From: an uncultured Clostridia bacterium | GTDB taxonomy: Bacteria; Bacillota; Clostridia; Oscillospirales; Ruminococcaceae | Length of the DNA stretch: 26,017 nt | Direction: 5' to 3' | Assembly (NCBI GenBank): GCA_947177695.1 | Contig: CAMWVO010000002.1 | Location: 1-26,017 of the forward strand | Part shown: in pieces, positions 1 through 7,095 of the stretch | Numbering within the stretch: position 1 is the stretch's first letter | Layout of the letters: every line of letters begins with the position of its first letter | Position numbers and translations under genes: made by a program | The notes under the pieces: model-generated | Databases searched by the model: none | What the model was told of the DNA's origin: nothing | The model's input: the letters and a program-made list of their open reading frames with translations, nothing else

Positions 1-2
1 AG

Positions 3-500
3 CTTGAATACCCCAAGGTACAGCGGGTATATTCCAGTCCTCTTGAAAGAGCGATCCAGACGGCGGAGATAATTTTCCCCGACAGGGAGATAGTCATTGT
101 GGACGATCTGCGGGAAATGGATTTCGGCGTATTTGAGGGACTTCCCGCCGAAGAGCTTGTTCATTTGGACAGCTTCAAAAAGTGGCTCAAGGGCGGTCTT
201 GACAATCCTCCCCCAAACGGAGAGACCCTGCGGAGCATGATGCTGCGGTGCTACTCCGCTCTTAATCTGATGATACTGGACATGATGAAGGAGGGCTTCA
301 CCCACGCCGGAGCGGTCACTCATTCGGGCATACTGATGAATATGCTGTCCTGCTTCGGTCTGCCGAAAAAGAAGCCCATGGAGTTCGCCTGCGAACCCGG
401 CGAGGGCTACGAGATACTTGTCACCGCCATGATGTGGCAGAACGGCAATACCTTTGAGATACTGGGAAAAGTTCCCGCCAATGAAGCCGACGGAGAATAA
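3..500 (+). CDS. Histidine phosphatase family protein (5' end missing)
   Basis: The reading frame is open from the first bases of the window, so the gene starts upstream and its N-terminal RHG catalytic motif is not visible. The first visible residues contain VYSSPLERAIQTAE, the conserved second block of the histidine phosphatase (phosphoglycerate mutase-like) superfamily. It is followed by LREMDFGVFEG with the conserved acidic/FG motif, and late in the protein by THSGILM, which carries the second catalytic His. Known members act on small phosphorylated metabolites such as alpha-ribazole phosphate or sugar phosphates; the substrate here cannot be told. It converges on the AraC gene with only 13 bp between the two stop codons and no clear terminator between them. 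Confidence 0.85.
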   Translation, partial: LEYPKVQRVYSSPLERAIQTAEIIFPDREIVIVDDLREMDFGVFEGLPAEELVHLDSFKKWLKGGLDNPPPNGETLRSMMLRCYSALNLMILDMMKEGFTHAGAVTHSGILMNMLSCFGLPKKKPMEFACEPGEGYEILVTAMMWQNGNTFEILGKVPANEADGE

Positions 501-513
501 CTTATATCGGACG

Positions 514-1278
514 TTACCGAGTGTCCCGAAAAAACAGTGAGCGGGAATTTTTCTTCCGGTACTCCGCAGGTGTGAGACCCGTCTCCTCCCTGAAAAGCCT
601 GATAAAATGGCTTTGGGACGCAAATCCGAAATACTCTGCGATATCGGCGCAGGAGCAGTCGGAAAAAACAAGCATATTTGCCGCCGCTTTAAGCTTTTCG
701 GTACGGATATAGCCGCTTATTGACACACCCGTTTCCCTTTTGAAAAGTGTGGAAAGATAGCTTCTGTTCAGACCGAGAGCCTCCGATACCGAAGCCGCCG
801 TTATCCTTTCGGTTCTGTGGCGGCAGATATAATTTATGGCTTTTACCGCATGGATAGAGTACACCTCCCGCTTGGGCAGGTCAGCCATTTTCCCCGTAAA
901 GGCAAGCAGCATTTCGTTATAGAGGGACAGCACCTTTTCCGCGGTCTGGAGCCTGTCCATTTTCTCGATGTAAAGGTCGCTCATGGTGTAGGCAAGCTCC
1001 CGCTCCAGACCCTTTTCCACGCACAGGCGGGTTATCAGCGCGGCGGCTACAACAAAGTGATAGCGGATATTCCGCAGCCTGTCCTTGGAGAGAATGCCGT
1101 ACTCGCCGTTTTCGTAAAGGCTTACGTTGTCCGGTCGGACGAGGACTTTTTTCACTGCTTCCATATCCCCCTCCGCCACAGCGCCGTAGTATCCGTACTC
1201 GCTTCGGTATTCCACATGGACGCGCTGTTCCTCCGCGCTTTCAAGCAGACGAGCGTTAAGCTCCTTTGAAATGCTCAT
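514..1278 (-). CDS. AraC family transcriptional regulator
   Basis: A 254-residue DNA-binding regulator. The C-terminal ~100 residues form a typical AraC double helix-turn-helix: HAVKAINYICRH starts the domain, SVSEALGLNRSYLSTLFKRETG is the first HTH, and CSCADIAEYFGFASQSHFIR with FREETGLTPAEYRK is the second. The N-terminal ~140 residues form a divergent sensing domain (EYGYYGAVAEGDMEAVKKVL near residues 27-46, as in a subset of clostridial AraC proteins); its ligand is unknown. The start ATG has an AGAGGTGATAAA ribosome site and a good promoter on the minus strand. It is divergent from the PfkB kinase gene, so it may regulate that gene; this is inferred from position only. Confidence 0.9.
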   Translation of the reverse strand: MSISKELNARLLESAEEQRVHVEYRSEYGYYGAVAEGDMEAVKKVLVRPDNVSLYENGEYGILSKDRLRNIRYHFVVAAALITRLCVEKGLERELAYTMSDLYIEKMDRLQTAEKVLSLYNEMLLAFTGKMADLPKREVYSIHAVKAINYICRHRTERITAASVSEALGLNRSYLSTLFKRETGVSISGYIRTEKLKAAANMLVFSDCSCADIAEYFGFASQSHFIRLFREETGLTPAEYRKKNSRSLFFRDTR

Positions 1279-1297
1279 TTTATCACCTCTTGCGGTA

Positions 1298-1326
1298 ATT
1301 ATACAACAAATATGCTATGATTGCAA
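1298..1326 (-). promoter_or_regulatory. Promoter of the AraC gene
   Basis: Read on the minus strand, TTGCAA (1321-1326) is separated by 17 bp from a perfect TATAAT (1303-1298), about 20 bp before the AraC start codon. The spacing and the consensus -10 support a sigma-A type promoter. Confidence 0.7.
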
Positions 1327-1358
1327 CAAAAATAATATTATTTTAAGTCTGCTCCGTC

Positions 1359-1395
1359 TATAATTATCCAAAGTCCGCTGAACTTTGGTGGACTT
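1359..1395 (+). promoter_or_regulatory. -10 box and overlapping inverted repeats upstream of the PfkB kinase
   Basis: TATAAT at 1359-1364 is a consensus -10, but no good -35 lies 17 bp upstream, which suits an activator-dependent promoter. Just downstream are two interlocked inverted repeats: CCAAAGT (1368-1374) with ACTTTGG (1382-1388), and AAGTCC (1371-1376) with GGACTT (1390-1395). They lie in the early transcribed region, 27-54 bp before the start codon, and could be an operator or a 5' leader hairpin. A link to the divergent AraC regulator is an inference. Confidence 0.45.
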
Positions 1396-1421
1396 ATGAA
1401 ATTACTGCGGAGGAGATTGTT

Positions 1422-2342
1422 ATGGAAAATTATGATGTTTACTGCTACGGAATGATAGCGGGTTCCCACAGCTTTATGATTGAGGGAGGATTTCTCACTC
1501 CCGATGAGTATTCCGAGCTTTCGGCAAGCTACAGCTTTCCCGGCGGCGAAACGGGGACGTGCGCTACGGTGCTGGCTGCACTTGGGATAAAAGTCAAAAT
1601 GGACGGAACTCATATCGGCTATAAAACCGCGCCGCTTGTGCGGGAATTTTACAGCGGAAAGACCGTCGATATAAGTTCCCTTACCTTTGACGGAAATTTT
1701 GAGGGTCTTGAAGATTATGTTATAATATCGGGAGACACCCGCACTCCTATGGGTATGTTCGGAAAATTTTTCAGCGAGGCTTACAGTTCGGGAACAAGAC
1801 ACTGGAACAAGCCCAAAGAAGAGGATATAATCCGCTGCAAAGCCGCGGCTGTGGACTCGTTTTTCTGGGACGATTCCGATCTTGCCGCGGAATACTGCGT
1901 AAAGCACGGAAAGCCCTATGTCACCATTGACTGCAAATATGACAGCTACATACACAGGCACTCGGCGGTCTCGGTAATATCGGGCGAGGGCATACAAAAC
2001 AACTATCCGGACATGACCCGCGAGGAGCTTTTTCCTCTTTTTCAGGAAAACGGCGGAGGACTTACCGTTATCACCAACGGCAGAAAGGATTTCTTTTACG
2101 CACGCCGCGGCGGTGAAGCAAAGCGGTTCTCTCCGTTTAAGGTCAACGCTGTAAGCACACTGGGCGCGGGAGATTCCTTTAAAGCAGGCTGCGCTTACGC
2201 TTTGCTCAAAGGTATGTCAGACGATGAACTTGTGACCTTTGCAAGCGCCTGCTCTGCGGCGGCAATATCAAGATATCCGCTTCAGCTTTATCCGCCGACG
2301 CTTGATGAGATCGGCGGCATTATCGGTTCGCGCAAAAAATGA
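1422..2342 (+). CDS. PfkB family carbohydrate kinase
   Basis: A 306-residue ribokinase/PfkB-fold kinase, predicted to transfer the gamma-phosphate of ATP to a sugar or sugar derivative in the cytoplasm. The C-terminal PfkB signature is seen as STLGAGDSFKAGCAYALL (residues 245-262), with GAGD forming the anion hole and D251 the likely catalytic base. An N-terminal PGGETGTCATVLAALG (40-55) corresponds to the substrate-binding GG segment. The length is normal for the family. The usual Asp before T-x-GAGD is replaced by Ser (VSTLGAGD). The substrate is not identifiable; fructoselysine kinase-like and ribokinase-like activities are both possible. The start ATG follows GGAGGAG at a good distance. 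The gene lies divergent from the AraC regulator. Confidence 0.85.
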   Translation: MENYDVYCYGMIAGSHSFMIEGGFLTPDEYSELSASYSFPGGETGTCATVLAALGIKVKMDGTHIGYKTAPLVREFYSGKTVDISSLTFDGNFEGLEDYVIISGDTRTPMGMFGKFFSEAYSSGTRHWNKPKEEDIIRCKAAAVDSFFWDDSDLAAEYCVKHGKPYVTIDCKYDSYIHRHSAVSVISGEGIQNNYPDMTREELFPLFQENGGGLTVITNGRKDFFYARRGGEAKRFSPFKVNAVSTLGAGDSFKAGCAYALLKGMSDDELVTFASACSAAAISRYPLQLYPPTLDEIGGIIGSRKK

Positions 2343-2370
2343 TCCACACTTGATACAAAGGAGTAAAAAC

Positions 2371-3228
2371 GTGAAATCTGTCAAAGAACTCAAACAAACC
2401 GTCAAACTGCGGCTCAGATACAGCTGGGGAGAAAACGCGGCGGTGTTTTTCCTCACCGCGGGCGGAATATCGGCGGCAATGCTGATATGGGCAATGATCA
2501 TAGACTATATGCGCATGGACGGGATAACCGCTGTCCCAAAAAGCTTTATCGGCATTTCCGACGGCGGGGCTATTGCGGTAACGGTCATAATCGCTGTCCT
2601 TTTCATATTTGTTTCAGAGCCGTTCCGCTACGGTGTGAAATGGTACAGGCTTCAGCAGATACGCGGAAACTCTGTGCACGCCAGAAGTATTTTCAGCTGT
2701 TACGGCTCGTGGAAAAGGGCGGGACAGATATTCAAACTGAACTTATGTCTTTTTGTCAGACGGCTTTATTTTACCCTGCCCCTTGCCGCAATGCTCGTTT
2801 TGGGTCTGTATCTGGTGCGTACGATACAGACCGCAGGCAGCGGCGCGGCATACGCAGCGGCTGCGGCTGCGGTGCTGCTGACGGGAGGCGTGATATGCGC
2901 AGCGGCTGCCTTTAACTGCCGTTTTGCGGCGGCGGAATATCTTTTCGCCCTCGACCCTGACGCTTCGGTTAAGGATATAATTGAAAAAAGCGTCCGCATA
3001 GCAAAGGGCAAGACCGATTATCTTACGGAAACCGTGCTGTCGTCCGCAAAGTGGCTTCCTTTCTGCGTGCTGATATTCCCTGCGGTTTTTGTTTTCCCCT
3101 ACATGAGAATGATGTACACTGCGGCGGTAAACGAAATGATAGTGTCCTATGAAAATGACGCAGGCAGCGGTGAGGATGCCGAAAAACCGGATCGTGACGG
3201 AAAGCGGGTGACCGTCGTTGCCGAATAA
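2371..3228 (+). CDS. Multi-pass membrane protein, DUF975-like
   Basis: A 285-residue integral membrane protein of unknown function. The chosen start is GTG at 2371, because AAAGGAG sits at 2357-2363 and upstream in-frame ATG codons fall inside the kinase gene. Hydrophobic stretches include AAVFFLTAGGISAAMLIWAMII, AIAVTVIIAVLFIFV, LAAMLVLGLYLV, an Ala-rich segment at the centre, and WLPFCVLIFPAVFVFPYM near the end. The pattern of a basic KELKQTVKLRLR start, a loop RYGVKWYRLQQIRG, a loop DPDASVKDIIEKSVRIAKGK and a final PYMRMMYTAAVNEMI resembles DUF975 membrane proteins, but this is a topology-level resemblance only. It begins 28 bp after the kinase and overlaps the pseudouridine synthase gene by 11 bp, so the three probably form an operon. 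Confidence 0.6.
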   Translation: MKSVKELKQTVKLRLRYSWGENAAVFFLTAGGISAAMLIWAMIIDYMRMDGITAVPKSFIGISDGGAIAVTVIIAVLFIFVSEPFRYGVKWYRLQQIRGNSVHARSIFSCYGSWKRAGQIFKLNLCLFVRRLYFTLPLAAMLVLGLYLVRTIQTAGSGAAYAAAAAAVLLTGGVICAAAAFNCRFAAAEYLFALDPDASVKDIIEKSVRIAKGKTDYLTETVLSSAKWLPFCVLIFPAVFVFPYMRMMYTAAVNEMIVSYENDAGSGEDAEKPDRDGKRVTVVAE

Positions 3229-4117
3229 TATTCAGACCGTTGATTTTACCGCAGGAGCTTCCGACGAGGGAAAATCCTGCGGCGATCTTCTCAGGAGCAG
3301 AGGCGTATCGAGACGTCTCACGGCAAGGCTCAAGCGCGTTCCCGACGGCATTACCCGCCGCGGTTTTCAGATACGTACGGCGGATATTGTTCACGCGGGA
3401 GACGTTATTTCCCTGAAAATACAGAACGAACGGCTCACCGAACCGAACGGTGAGCTTTTCGCTCCCACCGTTTACGAGGACGGCGATCTTATCGTTTTCG
3501 ACAAGCCTGCGGGAATGCCCGTCCACCCGTCGGCGGGACACCGTGGGGACACGCTGGGAAATTATTTCGCCTCTCTTTATCCCGACCTGACGTTCCGTCC
3601 CGTAAACAGGCTTGACAAGGACACCTCGGGGCTTTGCGCCATTGCGAAAAATCCCTATGCGGCAAGCGTTCTGAGCGGACGCATTGACAAGATCTATTTT
3701 GCTGTAACCGAGGGTATGCCCATTCCGCGGGAGATAAAAGACCCGCTGATAAAATGGTACGCCGAACCGTCGGGAGAATATATTATCGACGCGCCCATAG
3801 GCAGGGCGGAGGCTTCCGTTGTCCGCAGGAAGGTCTGCGGAGACGGCAAACGGGCTGTTACAAGGTATACTATATTAAAAGAAACGGAGACCCACTGTCT
3901 TGTGCGGGTATCCCTCGAAACCGGTCGGACGCACCAGATAAGGGTGCATTTTTCTTCTGTTGGACACCCTCTTGCGGGAGACGATTTCTACGGCGGCGGG
4001 CTTGAGCTTTTCAAGCGTCAGGCTCTGCACTGCGGAGAAATGCGGTTTGCACGTCCCTCTGACGGAAAAATTATCCGTCTGGAGGCGGGCAGCTTGGATA
4101 TAAACGGTCGGACATGA
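3218..4117 (+). CDS. RluA family pseudouridine synthase
   Basis: A 299-residue enzyme predicted to isomerise specific uridines to pseudouridine in rRNA or tRNA. The family signature is RLDKDTSG at residues 131-138, with D133 the catalytic Asp. Supporting blocks are VFDKPAGMPVHPSAGH (93-108) and RTHQIRVHFSSVGHPLAGDDFYGG near the C-terminus. Residues about 15-70 resemble the small S4-like RNA-binding domain often present in this family. Start: TTG at 3218 is the first initiation-type codon after an in-frame stop at 3209-3211, and the next ATG lies inside the catalytic domain, so a TTG start overlapping the upstream gene by 11 bp (translational coupling) is likely. Target uridines cannot be inferred. 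A terminator follows. Confidence 0.9.
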   Translation: MPNNIQTVDFTAGASDEGKSCGDLLRSRGVSRRLTARLKRVPDGITRRGFQIRTADIVHAGDVISLKIQNERLTEPNGELFAPTVYEDGDLIVFDKPAGMPVHPSAGHRGDTLGNYFASLYPDLTFRPVNRLDKDTSGLCAIAKNPYAASVLSGRIDKIYFAVTEGMPIPREIKDPLIKWYAEPSGEYIIDAPIGRAEASVVRRKVCGDGKRAVTRYTILKETETHCLVRVSLETGRTHQIRVHFSSVGHPLAGDDFYGGGLELFKRQALHCGEMRFARPSDGKIIRLEAGSLDINGRT

Positions 4118-4133
4118 CAGGCGGAAGCTCGGA

Positions 4134-4168
4134 TGCGGCACGCGATTTGCGGGATGCCGCACTTTTTT
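4134..4168 (+). terminator. Rho-independent terminator after the pseudouridine synthase
   Basis: TGCGGCA (4134-4140) pairs perfectly with TGCCGCA (4155-4161) and is followed by a run of T at 4163-4168. Confidence 0.8.
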
Positions 4169-4210
4169 CAAAAATAAATATTACAGAGAAAGTAAATATT
4201 ACAGCCGCTT

Positions 4211-4227
4211 TGTAACCGTTGTGTAAC
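4211..4227 (+). promoter_or_regulatory. WalR-like box 1 (TGTAAC-N5-TGTAAC)
   Basis: TGTAAC at 4211-4216 and again at 4222-4227, separated by exactly five bases. This matches the known WalR/YycF consensus of Firmicutes, two TGT(A/T)A(A/T/C) hexamers with a 5-bp spacer, which controls cell-wall hydrolase genes. It lies about 375-390 bp before the M23 peptidase start. The assignment is by consensus only; the regulator is not in this window. Confidence 0.55.
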
Positions 4228-4289
4228 CTTTTCCAAATCGGACTGTTTGGGGCTTGCACTGAGTTTGCGGGGAAATGTTCCGCGAAAAG

Positions 4290-4304
4290 GTTACAGATTG
4301 TAAC
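4290..4304 (+). promoter_or_regulatory. Palindrome GTTACA-N3-TGTAAC
   Basis: A perfect 6-bp inverted repeat (4290-4295 and 4299-4304) made from the same TGTAAC half-site as the WalR-like boxes, with an extra TGTAAA at 4305-4310. It may be another binding site in the long leader of the M23 peptidase. The rest of 4228-4461 is AT-rich with no gene seen. Confidence 0.35.
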
Positions 4305-4461
4305 TGTAAAATTTTGTTAATTAATGAACAAATTCCCTTTCAAGGAAGAAACTGTCAGTCATTATGATAAAAATTTATATAAAAAATAACCGAAAATACG
4401 GTCGAAAATTGTGCCTGTATACAAAAAAGATTAATAAAATGTGACTAAGGACGATTAGGTG

Positions 4462-4489
4462 TTGCTTTTTGAAAAAAAAGAGGTATAAT
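4462..4489 (+). promoter_or_regulatory. Putative promoter of the M23 peptidase
   Basis: TTGCTT (4462-4467), a 16-bp spacer and a perfect TATAAT (4484-4489). Transcription would begin near 4496, giving a 5' leader of about 105 bases that includes WalR-like box 2. Confidence 0.55.
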
Positions 4490-4497
4490 AATATTAA

Positions 4498-4514
4498 TGT
4501 AACTGTTTTGTAAC
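4498..4514 (+). promoter_or_regulatory. WalR-like box 2 (TGTAAC-N5-TGTAAC)
   Basis: TGTAAC at 4498-4503 and 4509-4514 with a 5-bp spacer, the same arrangement as box 1. It lies immediately downstream of the putative -10, a position where a bound regulator would more likely block than activate transcription. A further single TGTAAT is at 4529-4534. Confidence 0.55.
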
Positions 4515-4602
4515 TGTTTTGCAGTTTATGTAATCTTATGTCAATTTAGATCAATTTGTATATATGTGTGAACAAAACGAACAATCGAAAGGAGAGATCG
4601 TA

Positions 4603-6513
4603 ATGTACCGTATCCACGACGCTTTCGGAAATCAGAACGTTTTCGGAACGCAAACGGATATCGCCGTATCGGACAATAAAAAAATAAGCTTCGAGTCGGC
4701 TATGGTCAGCGTTGGTTCGCTCGTTACATATCTTGCTTCCGCTGCTGTGAAAAGAACGGTGTTCTTCCTCGGAAAAGCAGCTGTCAGGATCGTAAAGGGC
4801 GCAAGTCCTCTCGGAAGAGGAATCAAAAAATCGGCGGCAGAACGGATAGAAAAAATCGGCGGCTCTTTTGTCAGCTTAAGAAAGAAGATCTCGGACAGCA
4901 GAAAAAAGTTCTCCGAAAGATCTGCCGAGGCAGGCTTCGGAAAAGCACTGCTTCTTCAGCTTTCCGATATCGCGGACGATGTTAAGGGCAGAAAAAAGCT
5001 TGCAGCTTCTTTCGTCAATTACGCCGTTCCCGCAGTATGCGTGGTCTTTCTCGTGTGCGTTGTTGCTGACAAGGCTTCGGCTGACTACGGCGTTACCGTC
5101 GAGTACAACGGTCAGGAGATCGGCGTGGTTTCCGAGGAAGCCGTTCTGAACAGCGCTCAGGAGGTTATTTCCGAAAGAGCGACCTACTACGATACAAGCA
5201 GCGATACATATATTACCGCTACGCTTTCGCTTAAGCCGCTCGGCGCTCAGGACGAGGTCATCGACGAGCACGCTCTTGCGGATGTTATTCAGGAACAGAT
5301 GGATATTCAGTCCCCCGAAGAACAGCTTCCCGCAGAGGAATCCGAAAACGCTGAGCAGGACGCTCCCGCTGCCGGCGGCAGTTCCGAGGAAAACGGTCTT
5401 AAGCTTTACGGAAATACCGCTCCCGACATCAGCGCGGAGGAGACTGACGACAGAGAACGCGCTTTCGTGGTCACGGTAAACGGAGAAGTGATCGGCGCTG
5501 TAAAGTCCAACGATGAGATAACCGATTTCCTTGAAAGTATGAAGGAAGAGTATCTTACAGACGATATCGTTGACGTGTCCTTTGACAAGGATATTGAGTA
5601 TACCTACGAGCAGTACGTTGATCCCGAGGATATCGTGGATCAGGACGCTATCATCGAAAAGCTTGATTCCATCGTTTCCGAGCCTCTTTACTACGAGATC
5701 CGCGAGGGTGACAACCCCTGGAAAATTGCCAAAAACAACGGAATGACTACCGAGGAGCTTGTTAACTGCAACATCACTTACAAGGGCGAAAAGATCGACG
5801 ATCTTACTCAGTACTGCCCCATCGGCGCGGTGGTTCAGCTCAGCGAGGAAGTTCCCTATCTGCAGGTTCTTACCACAAAAGAGGTAGAATATACCGAAGC
5901 TATCGACTACAAGATCGTTAAGACAAAAGACCCGGATATGTACAAGGGCGATTCCGAAGTGGATATTCCCGGCGTTGAGGGCGAAAAGAAAGTCCGCGCG
6001 CTTGTTACCTACAGAGGCGACGTTGCGGTTTCCACCGAGGTAGTTGACGAAGTCGTTATCTCCGAGCCGGTCACCAAGCATATGCGCGTCGGCACAAGAG
6101 AGACCACAACTCCCGTAAGCACAGGTTCGGGCGGTTCGGGCACTTACTTCTGGCCTTTGGACGGCGGTTATATCTCCGCTTATCAGGGCGACGGAAGAGG
6201 TCACAAGGGCATTGACATCGCAGCTCCCTACGGAACTCCCATTTACGCCGCAGAATCCGGTTCTGTTATTGAAACAGGCGGCGGCTGGAACGGCGGCTAC
6301 GGAAACTGCGTAAGAGTTCAGCACGACGACGGAAATGTTACCGTTTACGCTCACCAGAGCTCCATCGCGGTAAGCTACGGAGACTACGTTGTAAAGGGAC
6401 AGCTTCTCGGCTATGTGGGAAGCACGGGCGATTCCACAGGCAACCACCTCCACTTCGAGGTAAGAAGCTACGGAACATACGCAAATCCCCTTGACTACAT
6501 TTCCCAGAATTAA
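4603..6513 (+). CDS. Membrane-anchored M23 peptidase with LysM and G5 domains
   Basis: A 636-residue predicted peptidoglycan hydrolase. From the N-terminus: about 138 residues of basic, probably cytoplasmic sequence; one membrane segment (139-156, AVPAVCVVFLVCVV); an extracellular region with a low-complexity acidic linker (about 235-285); a LysM-like domain (363-413, YYEIREGDNPWKIAKNNGMT); a G5 domain (about 424-498); a Gly/Ser/Thr linker; and a C-terminal M23 (lysostaphin-type) domain. The zinc ligands are H534 and D538 in HKGID and H617 in HLH; H584 (YAHQ) and H615 complete the active site, so it should be an active endopeptidase. Start ATG 4603 is preferred over ATG 4564 because AAAGGAG lies 8 bp before it. 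The long N-terminal cytoplasmic part is unusual for the family. It is monocistronic, with its own promoter and terminator. Confidence 0.92.
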   Translation: MYRIHDAFGNQNVFGTQTDIAVSDNKKISFESAMVSVGSLVTYLASAAVKRTVFFLGKAAVRIVKGASPLGRGIKKSAAERIEKIGGSFVSLRKKISDSRKKFSERSAEAGFGKALLLQLSDIADDVKGRKKLAASFVNYAVPAVCVVFLVCVVADKASADYGVTVEYNGQEIGVVSEEAVLNSAQEVISERATYYDTSSDTYITATLSLKPLGAQDEVIDEHALADVIQEQMDIQSPEEQLPAEESENAEQDAPAAGGSSEENGLKLYGNTAPDISAEETDDRERAFVVTVNGEVIGAVKSNDEITDFLESMKEEYLTDDIVDVSFDKDIEYTYEQYVDPEDIVDQDAIIEKLDSIVSEPLYYEIREGDNPWKIAKNNGMTTEELVNCNITYKGEKIDDLTQYCPIGAVVQLSEEVPYLQVLTTKEVEYTEAIDYKIVKTKDPDMYKGDSEVDIPGVEGEKKVRALVTYRGDVAVSTEVVDEVVISEPVTKHMRVGTRETTTPVSTGSGGSGTYFWPLDGGYISAYQGDGRGHKGIDIAAPYGTPIYAAESGSVIETGGGWNGGYGNCVRVQHDDGNVTVYAHQSSIAVSYGDYVVKGQLLGYVGSTGDSTGNHLHFEVRSYGTYANPLDYISQN

Positions 6514-6520
6514 TAAAACC

Positions 6521-6560
6521 ACCGTATCGGCGGCTCTGACGCGCTGCCGATGCGGTTTTT
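6521..6560 (+). terminator. Terminator after the M23 peptidase
   Basis: ACCGTATCGGC (6521-6531) pairs with GCCGATGCGGT (6546-6556) with one wobble pair, followed by a T run at 6556-6560. Confidence 0.85.
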
Positions 6561-6606
6561 AGTTTGCACAATTCTTTCGCTTTGATTTCAGCGGCTTTTC
6601 ACAGGA

Positions 6607-6634
6607 TTTACACAAAAAGGGGTTATCATATAAG
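6607..6634 (+). promoter_or_regulatory. Possible promoter for the structured RNA
   Basis: TTTACA (6607-6612), 16 bp, TATAAG (6629-6634). If used, the transcript would start near 6641 and the structured RNA would begin inside its first hairpin; otherwise the RNA starts further upstream. The sequence alone does not settle which. Confidence 0.4.
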
Positions 6635-6829
6635 CGTACTCAGGAAATGAGTACTCCCCCCAAAAGTGCTTTTATATGCAGGCTTATTTACCCCGTAAGC
6701 CTGTCAGGTGAAAACCATATAAAAGACCTCAGCCTCGGATCGTTTACCCCTACGGTTCGAGGTAACCCCCAATAATCCTATATCATGATCTTCGCCCCTG
6801 TCTCCCCCGACAGGGGCACTTTCTTTTTT
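6619..6829 (+). ncRNA. Candidate structured non-coding RNA, family not recognised
   Basis: About 210 bases without a coding frame but with dense perfect pairing. GTACTCA (6636-6642) pairs with TGAGTAC (6648-6654). CTTTTATATG (6669-6678) pairs with CATATAAAAG (6716-6725), enclosing a hairpin of CAGGCTTA (6679-6686) and TAAGCCTG (6696-6703). CCTCGGATCG (6733-6742) pairs with CGGTTCGAGG (6753-6762). Two hairpin loops carry the identical octamer TTTACCCC (6687-6694; 6743-6750), and GGGGTTA (6619-6625) could pair with TAACCCC (6763-6769) as a long-range helix. A strong terminator closes it. It is isolated between the M23 terminator and the zapA promoter, so it looks like an independent small RNA rather than a leader. 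I do not see hallmarks of 6S, SRP, tmRNA, RNase P RNA or a familiar riboswitch; the Firmicutes raiA motif is one untested option. Confidence 0.55.
6794..6829 (+). terminator. Terminator of the structured RNA
   Basis: GCCCCTGTC (6794-6802) pairs perfectly with GACAGGGGC (6809-6817) and is followed by a T-rich tract (6820-6829). Confidence 0.85.
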
Positions 6830-6871
6830 GCGGGGAAATTCTGAAACGTGCCTGCAAAATTTTTTAGTGGA

Positions 6872-6962
6872 TAAATTTTGATTTAACGCACGAACTGTCG
6901 GAACGCTCAGGCGGCGAAGCCGCCGAAGTGCTACGACAGTTAGTCGCGTAAATCAAAATTTA
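6872..6962. repeat. 91-bp imperfect palindrome
   Basis: TAAATTTTGATTTA (6872-6885) is exactly complementary to TAAATCAAAATTTA (6949-6962). Inside, AACTGTCG (6893-6900) pairs with CGACAGTT (6934-6941) and GGCGGC (6910-6915) with GCCGCC (6919-6924). The outer flanks GTGG and CCTCACC extend the symmetry imperfectly. No reading frame is present. It could be a miniature repeat element or a large cruciform or RNA hairpin between the small RNA and zapA; a mobile origin is not shown. Confidence 0.6.
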
Positions 6963-7020
6963 CCTCACCACGGTAATGCTGAAACTAAAACTAATCTCCT
7001 CGTCAAAATGTAAAATTTTC

Positions 7021-7049
7021 TTGCAATCCTGCCCAAAATAGGTTATAAT
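7021..7049 (+). promoter_or_regulatory. Promoter of zapA and the U32 gene
   Basis: TTGCAA (7021-7026), 17 bp, perfect TATAAT (7044-7049), 46 bp before the zapA start. Confidence 0.75.
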
Positions 7050-7095
7050 AAAATTGATTGCTTAAAACTTGTACGGTACGAAAGGAAAGTTGTTT

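Noticed and set aside
1338..1997. Minus-strand frame of 219 codons over the PfkB kinase
   Set aside because: It is antisense to a recognisable kinase and shows no family features.
3218..3232. Frameshift at the junction of the membrane protein and the pseudouridine synthase
   Set aside because: An 11-bp overlap with a TTG start explains the arrangement, and both proteins have plausible termini.
4564..4602. Upstream ATG for the M23 peptidase
   Set aside because: It has no ribosome site, while ATG 4603 has AAAGGAG 8 bp upstream.
4876..6522. Long open frame on the minus strand (548 codons) opposite the M23 peptidase
   Set aside because: It is antisense to a gene with clear domains and a catalytic site; its composition is that of a shadow frame in codon-biased DNA, and it has no ribosome site or known motif.
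6619..6829. Identification of the structured RNA as 6S, SRP RNA, tmRNA or a c-di-AMP riboswitch
   Set aside because: None of the hallmark sequences I know for these families is visible, there is no CCA-ending tRNA-like part, and it is not joined to a downstream gene.
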